Source of the DNA: DASVWZ01 sp963715675
GTDB lineage: Bacteria; Acidobacteriota; Terriglobia; Terriglobales; Acidobacteriaceae
Direction: 5' to 3'
Assembly (NCBI GenBank): GCA_963715675.1
Contig: OY970265.1
Location: forward strand, 4,650,001 to 4,714,000
DNA: 64,000 bases
Positions 53,046 to 60,433 of this stretch are shown piece by piece (the first letter of the stretch is position 1; the number at the start of each line of letters is the position of its first letter). Below the pieces are notes generated by a model. The model was not told the origin of the DNA, did no database searches, and saw nothing but the letters and a program-made list of their open reading frames with translations. The position numbers were made by a program, and so were the translations under genes.

Positions 53046-54649
53046 TCCGCAAAATAGAACCTGATTCCGCGCCACCGTTGGGCATCACCAAGACTTCCTC
53101 CACACGTCGTTTCCGGGGTTCTCTGCCGTGGGTGTCGTTGGCGACTTTATCGCTCCTTGCTGTTGGAGCATGTTTAGTTCTTTTTCACCACCGTATTGCC
53201 GCAACTCACGATGTTGGATTTGAAGTCATAATCCCTGCGAGGGTGAACTCGCCAGGGAACTCACGGCCCATCGTGAGCGCGGCCGGACAGTTTATGACTC
53301 TCGATCCGACCGGTCGGTTCGTTATGAACTCAATCACAAAAAAGCCGGTGTTCATTACTGGAGATGCAGCTTGGTCGTTGATAACCCAGTTGGACAATTC
53401 GGACGTCGAGGTCTATTTGTCAGATCGCGCCGCTCGCGGATTTAACTACATTTGGTGCGGAGCGGTCGACAATTACTATCAGTCAGGCGCGCCGAAGAAC
53501 TATTACGGGTCTTCGCCATTTGTCGGTCCCGATTTCACCAATGAAAACGCGGATTATTGGAAGCATGTGGATTACGTTATAGAGAGAGCGGCGTACTACG
53601 GCATCACCGTTGGACTGAGCCCGGCTTTCGTCGGATTAAGTTCCCCGGGAGGCTATCTTGCGAGTTATCAGAAGAGTTCAGATAGCGTTCTCGTCGGTTA
53701 TGGAGAGTTCCTCGGCGATAGGTACAAAACGTTTACAAACATAATCTGGATCCTTGGCGGAGACGTAGATCCAAAGGCCGGAGTGTTGCCAAAGCTGACC
53801 GCATTAGCCAATGGGATTCGGTCAAAGGATAAATCTCATCTCATGGTAGCCGAAGGAGAGCCTCAGCATGCCGCTTTGGATACCTTTGGCACCGCCATCC
53901 CGTTGGATCTAAACTGGCTCTATTTCCACACGACCAATATTCCCGGTGGAGCCTCCAGCAATTACACTCGTCTTCCCTGGTTGCCTCCCTTTCTCGGAGA
54001 GGCGTGGTACGAGAACGAGCATGTGCCATCTCTTACCGAACTCGGGCTTCGAGAGCAAGGCTATTGGGCTGTGCTCTCGGGTGCATACTTGGGAAATGGG
54101 GGTTTTGGAAATTCGCCTATCTGGTATTTCAGCGGTGGCCCTGACGCTCACGCTAACGATCTGGCCTGGAAGAGTCAGTTAGGTTCGGGGGGATCGATTG
54201 CGCAGATGTATCTGGGAAGGCTATTTCGCTCCCGTGAGCATTGGAAATTGGTTCCGGATCTGAATCACACGGTGATGGTCGCCGGTTATGATTCGCGTTC
54301 TCTTTTCAGCTCAACTTGGGAATCCTTCCGCAGTTTAGTCCATCAGACCCCGTATCGTTTGGGCGATGCTTCCTCGGTGGCAGCACGGACCTCGGATGCA
54401 CAAACGATGATCGCGTACATTCCGACTGGGAATACAACGACCATCACAATCGCCATGAACTCAATAGCGGATGCCGGATCCCAGGCAAAGTGCTGGTGGT
54501 TCAATCCGCGGGATGGATCAAGTACGCTGATCGGAATTGTTGCTACACGCGGCACTCGCAAATTCACTCCACCGGACTCCAACGACTGGGTGCTGGTGAT
54601 CGACAGCGAACGAGCGAACCTGGCTGCTCCCGGTAGCGTGGACTTATAG
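53042..54649 (+). CDS. DUF4038 (apiosidase-like) glycoside hydrolase with membrane anchor
   Basis: 535 residues. One N-terminal transmembrane or uncleaved signal segment (PWVSLATLSLLAVGACLVLF) places it in the periplasm. Residues 95-440 are the DUF4038 TIM barrel: FITGDAAWSLITQLDNSDVE, IIWILGGDVDP and FLGEAWYENEHVP provide likely catalytic acids. The last 90 residues are the collagen-binding-like domain (TSDAQTMIAYIP, ending SNDWVLVIDSE). Related to the C-terminal half of the 60434 protein. Probable trimming or editing of the exported glycan; GH140 apiosidases are the nearest known activity. Confidence 0.78.
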   Translation: MIRKIEPDSAPPLGITKTSSTRRFRGSLPWVSLATLSLLAVGACLVLFHHRIAATHDVGFEVIIPARVNSPGNSRPIVSAAGQFMTLDPTGRFVMNSITKKPVFITGDAAWSLITQLDNSDVEVYLSDRAARGFNYIWCGAVDNYYQSGAPKNYYGSSPFVGPDFTNENADYWKHVDYVIERAAYYGITVGLSPAFVGLSSPGGYLASYQKSSDSVLVGYGEFLGDRYKTFTNIIWILGGDVDPKAGVLPKLTALANGIRSKDKSHLMVAEGEPQHAALDTFGTAIPLDLNWLYFHTTNIPGGASSNYTRLPWLPPFLGEAWYENEHVPSLTELGLREQGYWAVLSGAYLGNGGFGNSPIWYFSGGPDAHANDLAWKSQLGSGGSIAQMYLGRLFRSREHWKLVPDLNHTVMVAGYDSRSLFSSTWESFRSLVHQTPYRLGDASSVAARTSDAQTMIAYIPTGNTTTITIAMNSIADAGSQAKCWWFNPRDGSSTLIGIVATRGTRKFTPPDSNDWVLVIDSERANLAAPGSVDL

Positions 54650-54686
54650 ATCTCTCGTCCCGAGGAGTCTTGCACATAGAGAAGAA

Positions 54687-56363
54687 GTGTCTACGGACTC
54701 GGCCTCTATCTACGGAAGGGACTTGGCGCAAATAGCTCCCATGCATGACTTAGCTGTGGTTCCGGTTGCGGTGTCCAGTGGTCGAGGGCTCAGGTGGAGA
54801 TTGCCGGCAAATCGAATATTTCTGGCAATCGGCATTCTCATCGTTCTGCTTGCTGCATCCCTCCGCATCTATCGTATTTCGCAGCGTAGTCTTTGGCTCG
54901 ACGAGGCGATTGCGGCGAACATTTCGCGTGGCACGCTGTCTGAGACCCTGATCCTGACCCGCGGTTTTCATAGCGCGCCAATCATTCATCCTGCCGTGCT
55001 TTACGCCGTTGAGAAGGTTTCTGCTAGTCCGCTGGCTGTACGGCTGCCTTCGCTCTTGGCAAGCGTCCTGGCAGTAGTCTTATTGCTTTGCTTTGTCACG
55101 ATTCCCGTAATCGACCATAAGACGGCCGGACTTGCGGCTCTGATGCTAACCGTGTCCGCAACCCAGATTCGTTATGCACAAGAGGTACGAGAATACTCGT
55201 TGGGAGTCCTCTATGCCGGCGTGCTCTTATATGTCTTCCTCTCCTACATTTCGCAAAAGGATGAGCACCATTCGCCCATCCTGTTGTACCTAAGTGTATT
55301 CGCTGCTCCACTGGTCCAATACGGGTTGGTGTTGTTCAGTGGCGGAATTCTTTCTGCCCTATTGGCGCTGGCTTTCACGGGAAGTAAGCCCAGGCCCAAA
55401 CTCGCACAAATCATGGCTGCAACGGGGTTTCTTGTGCTCGGGGGCCTGGTGTCGTTCTTCCTGACCCTTCGGTACCAATGGGGAGATGACGCGTGGTACT
55501 TAAAGGACCATTTTTGGGCGCCCGGTTCGAACCTATTCCGTTTCATTCGCAGTAACACCCATGGATTGATTACATGGTTGTTGCCCGGTCTGGCAGCTGC
55601 GTCGATCTCAGTCCTAGCGATATTGATTGATCTCGTAGCCTCAATTCGTGCCCGAATCGTGGCCCCCGTAGCTCTTCTCGGGTGCACATCGTGCGGGATC
55701 GTTTTGCTGTGTGGAATTGTGCACTTGTATCCGTATGGTGGTATCCGGCAGTGCTTGTTTCTCACGCCAGTTCTCTGTTTGTTGGCTTCCATAAGTCTTG
55801 TGCAAGGGACGAACAGAATCGCTGGGCCGGTAAAATCGCTGGTGTTCGCAGGCATTGTTTGTGTTGTCGTTGTTTCGGGTATATTTCAGATTCGATTGCT
55901 TAAGCCTTACGCGGAAATTGAAGACATTAAACCAGTCTTACTCTCCCTGCAGAATCGCATGGCTCCAGTGGACGCCGTATATATCTACCCCGGAGCGGTA
56001 TTTGCCGTCGACTATTACATCAACACTCGCGACCCACGTTTTATGTATGGCGACTATCACCAAAAAGATCCGGAGACCTATGTTCCTGAAATGCTGGCGG
56101 GTCTTGATCCAAAGGCGAGCAGGTTCTGGATCGTGTTCAGCCACATTTACCGCGAGGAGGATCAACGAATTCTTCATGACTTGAGCAGCGGTTGGAGTGT
56201 GGAGCCTGTGTTCTCCGCAAAGGGATCGGCCTTGTATCTCGCTTCCCGTCGTCGTGTTCTCATGGCTGTGGTGACAGCTCACAAAGCGGCGCCCATGGCT
56301 GACCACACGCATGACAGCTTCTGGGAGTGGAACATGCGCAATGGACGTCAGATCGTGCGCTAA
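54687..56363 (+). CDS. PMT-type integral membrane glycosyltransferase
   Basis: 558 residues, about 10-12 hydrophobic helices. The first periplasmic loop contains SQRSLWLDEAIAANISRGTL, whose Asp-Glu pair marks polyprenyl-phosphate-sugar transferases (GT39/GT83 and PF13231 type). A soluble periplasmic C-domain begins after about residue 415 (VDAVYIYPGAVFAVDYYINT). It starts at a GTG at 54687; the upstream gap is 37 bases. Likely decorates the glycan from a lipid-P-sugar such as the product of the enzyme at 8918. Confidence 0.75.
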   Translation: MSTDSASIYGRDLAQIAPMHDLAVVPVAVSSGRGLRWRLPANRIFLAIGILIVLLAASLRIYRISQRSLWLDEAIAANISRGTLSETLILTRGFHSAPIIHPAVLYAVEKVSASPLAVRLPSLLASVLAVVLLLCFVTIPVIDHKTAGLAALMLTVSATQIRYAQEVREYSLGVLYAGVLLYVFLSYISQKDEHHSPILLYLSVFAAPLVQYGLVLFSGGILSALLALAFTGSKPRPKLAQIMAATGFLVLGGLVSFFLTLRYQWGDDAWYLKDHFWAPGSNLFRFIRSNTHGLITWLLPGLAAASISVLAILIDLVASIRARIVAPVALLGCTSCGIVLLCGIVHLYPYGGIRQCLFLTPVLCLLASISLVQGTNRIAGPVKSLVFAGIVCVVVVSGIFQIRLLKPYAEIEDIKPVLLSLQNRMAPVDAVYIYPGAVFAVDYYINTRDPRFMYGDYHQKDPETYVPEMLAGLDPKASRFWIVFSHIYREEDQRILHDLSSGWSVEPVFSAKGSALYLASRRRVLMAVVTAHKAAPMADHTHDSFWEWNMRNGRQIVR

Positions 56364-56500
56364 GATTCGACTGTTCTCATTTGCAAGCTCCAGTGCGTAC
56401 GCGGTCAATTTAAGCCGAGAGTGAGGCCCTCTTTGCTCTCGATCCTAGAGGGATAACTGGACCGAATGATCGGCCGATCGTAAGGATTGAAGCTTCCTCG

Positions 56501-58114
56501 ATGCACGAAAATACTGAAGCCCTTAGGACGCCCATGCTGAGAACTTGGTTCGCACGCGCCGAGAGTCTGCTAAATACGCAGCCGCGGGTTGTGGGAGGTG
56601 TAATTGCAATTTGCGGGTTGCTGTGGCGCTTCTTCTACGCTTCAACTTTTTATCTGGATCCAGATGAAGCGATGCATTACACGGTTGCGACGCATGATTG
56701 GCACGGATTGGTTGGACTGTATCGCAATGCGACGCTTGTCGTTCATCCCCCACTCTTTATTCTTGTTTTGCAAGGAATGTTGTCCTTGGGGCGCGTCGAG
56801 TGGGTACTGAGGCTCGTGCCGATGGTAGCCGGGGCGATATTTCCTTGGTTCGTTATGATCTGGCTGCGGGGTTTCGCGGGTAGTGCAGCAGGACTGTGTG
56901 CCCAGTTGCTTCTCACGTTTTCACCAACACTGATTGGCCTTAGCACGGAAGTGCGCGCCTACACTTTAGCGTTTCTCTTCCTCTCGATCAGTTTGGGGTT
57001 GCTGGAAAGAGCGATTAACTCAGGTAGCGTGCAGTACATGGTTTGGTTCCATGCCTTCCTCTATCTAGCGATTCTGACAGAGTATTCTATTGCGTGGTTT
57101 GTAGCGGCACTGGGGGTATATACACTGTTGCGAATCTCAAGCACCCGGACGGCGGGATCCCTTCGGGCCGTATGGGCACTCGGGCAAGTGGGGGCGCTTG
57201 GCCTGTACTTATTCTTATACTTCACGCACATTGCCAGGTACTCGTTCACAGGGCTGGAGGGAATGTATAGCACATGGCTACAGGACGCCTTCCCGAAACC
57301 CCACGAACACGTTCTGATATTCGCACTAAAAGGAACATACAGACAGTTCATTTATTTGTTCCAGTTTCGACCGGTAGCGTGGATCGGAGTAATCGCATTT
57401 CCCTGTGGATTGTATAGGCTCTGGAAGGAGTCGTCGCTGTCATACGCGATCCTCCTTGTCATGCCGCTATGCCTGGGATACTTGGCCGCAGTGCTGTTTC
57501 TGTTCCCATATGGCGCCAGTCGGCATACCGCCGTGCTTGGCATTGCGATTGCGGTGATTGAGGGAATTGCCGTTGCGGGCGCGACTAAGAACCGCATTGT
57601 CCCGATCCTGGCGACGGCCCTGCCGGCGATTGTGGTATGGAATGTCCTGTCGACGGACGCGTATCTACCTATTGCTCGCTACAGGCATCATCGACCGGCC
57701 ATGAACGAAGCGACTAGGTTCTTGCGCGATAGTGTGCCAAAGGGGTCGGTGATCTTGACCGACGCCGATACAGATCTCATCGTAGGTTATTACCTTGGGT
57801 GTCCCGACTACGGGTTCTACGATTCGGATGAATCCTATCGCCTGCGTCAATGCGCGGGATTGCGTTTTGTAGTGGCGCCAATTATGCAATTCAGCCGGCC
57901 CGAAGACATTCGGGAAGCGTTAACTCACGTACGAGCCAAGTATCCTTTGGATCGATCAGTTTGGGTAGCGGCGGGCGGTTTCGGATCTCACCTCCCTGTG
58001 GCCAATCAGGTCTCTAACTCCAGACCATTTGGTCAAACAATGGCAATTTTTGCCGATTCGGATTCTCTGCCTGTGCCGGCAACAAATAACCAACCGCAGG
58101 CGGGCAGTAGCTAG
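56501..58114 (+). CDS. PMT-type integral membrane glycosyltransferase
   Basis: 537 residues with the same design as the preceding gene: a first hydrophobic helix (VIAICGLLWRFFYA), the periplasmic motif YLDPDEAMHYTVATHDW with the Asp-Glu pair, LYRNATLVVHPPLFILVLQG, then about ten helices and a soluble C-terminal part (SVILTDADTDLIVGYYLG). The two neighbours may add two sugars or form a pair. It lies 137 bases after the previous stop, a gap with no clear promoter. Confidence 0.75.
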   Translation: MHENTEALRTPMLRTWFARAESLLNTQPRVVGGVIAICGLLWRFFYASTFYLDPDEAMHYTVATHDWHGLVGLYRNATLVVHPPLFILVLQGMLSLGRVEWVLRLVPMVAGAIFPWFVMIWLRGFAGSAAGLCAQLLLTFSPTLIGLSTEVRAYTLAFLFLSISLGLLERAINSGSVQYMVWFHAFLYLAILTEYSIAWFVAALGVYTLLRISSTRTAGSLRAVWALGQVGALGLYLFLYFTHIARYSFTGLEGMYSTWLQDAFPKPHEHVLIFALKGTYRQFIYLFQFRPVAWIGVIAFPCGLYRLWKESSLSYAILLVMPLCLGYLAAVLFLFPYGASRHTAVLGIAIAVIEGIAVAGATKNRIVPILATALPAIVVWNVLSTDAYLPIARYRHHRPAMNEATRFLRDSVPKGSVILTDADTDLIVGYYLGCPDYGFYDSDESYRLRQCAGLRFVVAPIMQFSRPEDIREALTHVRAKYPLDRSVWVAAGGFGSHLPVANQVSNSRPFGQTMAIFADSDSLPVPATNNQPQAGSS

Positions 58115-58159
58115 CGTCTCACGCTTGGTTAGAGTTTTTGGTAATTTCCGCATCTGCCC

Positions 58160-59479
58160 TTGGGAACACGCGACAAAACCCGGATAATCATTCTTGGAGG
58201 AGGCATCTCCGGTTTGAGCGCTGCCCGGATTCTTCAGGAACAAAAACGAGACTACTTACTGCTGGAAAGGTGTCCGACATTTGGAGGGCTCACTCGTACG
58301 GTGGAGGTGGGCGAATTCTGTTTTGATTATACCGGCCACTTCTTACATCTCAGCCGTTATTCCTCGCCAGAAGAGATTCCGTATGCAAATCTGAAAAACG
58401 AGGAATGGGGCCAAATTACGCGGCGGTCCTGTTGCTTTGTGGGAGGGAAATTAATCACCGCCCCGATTCAATACAATCTTGCCAAATTACCTCCGGTGTT
58501 GTTCACTGAGTGCGTGAATTCATACAATGCCAGGCCGAGTCTTTTGGATAGCGAGACGGCGACATTCCGGGACTATGTCGTAAGCGGTTTTGGGCAGGCA
58601 CTCTCCGATCTATTTCTCATCCCGCAAAACGAGAAGACCATGGCGATTTCACTCGACCGGCTCTCCAAGCGCGCGGTCCGGCGATTTTTCCCTACCCCTG
58701 ACGAGAAGCTAGTCCGACAAGGAATGAGTGCGGAACTGGGTGCAAGCGCGACGAGTTATAACTCAACCTTCTGGTATCCCAAGGTGGGAGGGATTAGACG
58801 CCTAGTTGATGGTCTGAGATCCGGCGTCAGAAACTGTGTAACGAATCAGGACATTGTTGCCGTGAATCTGCAAGACAAGATTCTCTCTACTAGGACTCAC
58901 GGCGCGTTTCAGTGGGACGCCGTTCTTTCCAGCATCCCCTTAAAGTCCTTTTGTGAAATGACTAATGACGAGGAGTTGGTTCGCGAATCCGCGGGGTTAT
59001 CGCACAGTTCCACGGTCAGCTTTAACATCGGTCTGCGGGGTCCGCTGCGAGCCGAATTTGAAGACATTCACTGGCTTTATGTCCCCGACCCTTCGATTCC
59101 TTTTTATCGTGTTGGGTTCTATTCCAATATCGGAAAGGGGGCATGCGCACCCGGCTGCAACTCCATCTATGTCGAGGTCGGGTTACGTCCGGAGGAAGTG
59201 GATCGTATTAACCTTATTCGTGATTTGCAGCCAAAGGTCATGAGATCCTTGGAAGAACTTGGCTGGGTGGATAGCCAGGACGTTGTCTGCGTCGTGATTC
59301 ACGTGATCCGTCATGCCTACGTTCATCACACTCCTCAACGGGATAGAGCCGTCGATACGATACTGACGCGAATGCGAGAACATTGTGTTTTCCCGATTGG
59401 GCGTTACGGCCTGTGGGACTATACGAGCATGGAGGATTCCATGGAATCGGCACGGACTGCGATCTCGGAGCTGGCTTGA
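58160..59479 (+). CDS. FAD-dependent amine-oxidase-fold protein, UDP-galactopyranose-mutase-like
   Basis: 439 residues. RIIILGGGISGLSAARIL is the FAD-binding Rossmann motif, LLLERCPTFGGLTRTV the adjoining loop, and FDYTGHFLHLSRYSSPEEIP the family second block. FWYPKVGGIRRLVDGL and GRYGLWDYTSMEDSM are the C-terminal flavin contacts seen in polysaccharide-cluster relatives of UGM and protoporphyrinogen oxidase. It may isomerise or oxidise a nucleotide sugar. TTG start at 58160. Its TGA overlaps the ATG of the next GT2 (TGATG), so the two act together. Confidence 0.75.
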   Translation: MGTRDKTRIIILGGGISGLSAARILQEQKRDYLLLERCPTFGGLTRTVEVGEFCFDYTGHFLHLSRYSSPEEIPYANLKNEEWGQITRRSCCFVGGKLITAPIQYNLAKLPPVLFTECVNSYNARPSLLDSETATFRDYVVSGFGQALSDLFLIPQNEKTMAISLDRLSKRAVRRFFPTPDEKLVRQGMSAELGASATSYNSTFWYPKVGGIRRLVDGLRSGVRNCVTNQDIVAVNLQDKILSTRTHGAFQWDAVLSSIPLKSFCEMTNDEELVRESAGLSHSSTVSFNIGLRGPLRAEFEDIHWLYVPDPSIPFYRVGFYSNIGKGACAPGCNSIYVEVGLRPEEVDRINLIRDLQPKVMRSLEELGWVDSQDVVCVVIHVIRHAYVHHTPQRDRAVDTILTRMREHCVFPIGRYGLWDYTSMEDSMESARTAISELA

Positions 59480-60222
59480 TGGAGTTCAGTGTTGTTATCC
59501 CGGCGCACAATGAGGCCGCGAACCTAGAAGCATACGTGGCCAGATTCATCCAAACACTCCCGAATAACGTAGCTGAGGTCCTGAAGGAAATCATCATCGT
59601 CGAGAATGGCTCGACCGATGGTACATTGGAGGCTTGCCGCCGCGTTCAGCAAAGGTTCCCTAAGCTGATCCAGGTGTGTATGATCCCTGAAGGTAGCTAT
59701 GGGGCGGCTATCAAGAGAGGCATGCTGGAGAGCAAAGGGACGCATATCTCCATTCTGGAATGTGACTTCCTGGACTCCCGGTTTGTTTCTGCCTCCATTG
59801 CAATTTTCCAGGCGAATCGCGCGCAGTTTGTCGTGGGTTCCAAGCGCCATCCTCAATCGGCGGACCGGCGCCCGCTGAAGCGTAGGATTTTGACTACGCT
59901 ATACAACTATGTGTTTCTTCGTTGCTTGATTGGATACCCCGGAAGTGATACTCACGGCTTAAAGAGCATCGAGACTTCGGTCGCTAAGAAGCTGTGCAAT
60001 ATCGCGATCACGACAGACGAGGTCTTTCAGACAGAGATAGTCCTTCTGGCTTGGCAGCTTCGAATCAAAATTGAAGAGATCCCGGTTCAGATTCTCGAAA
60101 CGAGAAACTCGACTGTCACCGTCCTTCGCCGGGTGCCGAAGGTCCTGCATACCGTCCGATCTCTTCAGCGTTCGCTTATGCGCTTCCCCAAACCTTCATC
60201 GGAACTGATCTATCCACTATGA
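59479..60222 (+). CDS. Glycosyltransferase family 2, DPM1-like without membrane domain
   Basis: About 247 residues. FSVVIPAHNEAANLEAYV, IIIVENGSTDGTLEACRRV, YGAAIKRGMLESKGTHI and ILECDFLDSRFV (the position of the DxD) match the dolichol-phosphate glucosyl/mannosyl-transferase branch; SDTHGLKSIETSVAKKL follows. Lacks the GtrA-like tail present in the 8918 enzyme. It may make a lipid-P-sugar for the PMT-type pair upstream. The start ATG overlaps the previous stop. Confidence 0.82.
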   Translation: MEFSVVIPAHNEAANLEAYVARFIQTLPNNVAEVLKEIIIVENGSTDGTLEACRRVQQRFPKLIQVCMIPEGSYGAAIKRGMLESKGTHISILECDFLDSRFVSASIAIFQANRAQFVVGSKRHPQSADRRPLKRRILTTLYNYVFLRCLIGYPGSDTHGLKSIETSVAKKLCNIAITTDEVFQTEIVLLAWQLRIKIEEIPVQILETRNSTVTVLRRVPKVLHTVRSLQRSLMRFPKPSSELIYPL

Positions 60223-60359
60223 GCTGCGTGTTCCTACCTCCGGACCACAACGCTCGCGAATTGAATCGAGGATTGATACGGCGGGTGTCCGATTGAAGTG
60301 AAGTTAGGAGTGGAGGCGTTCTTGGCACAATAGGACAGGGCACATATCACTGGTTCCCT

Positions 60360-60388
60360 TTGTCAGTGCAGAGTTTATCCTCTAAAAT
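60360..60388 (+). promoter_or_regulatory. Sigma-70-type promoter upstream of the GloVer/DUF4038 gene
   Basis: TTGTCA (60360-60365), 17-base spacer, TAAAAT (60383-60388): one mismatch from consensus in each hexamer with ideal spacing. It lies 46 bases before the 60434 ATG (58 before the 60446 ATG) in the 211-base gap that follows the GT2, suggesting that this secreted protein has its own transcript. Confidence 0.65.
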
Positions 60389-60433
60389 GCCTGTCTGTGC
60401 CGCCGACATCGCCTGAAATGGCCGCACTCGTCA

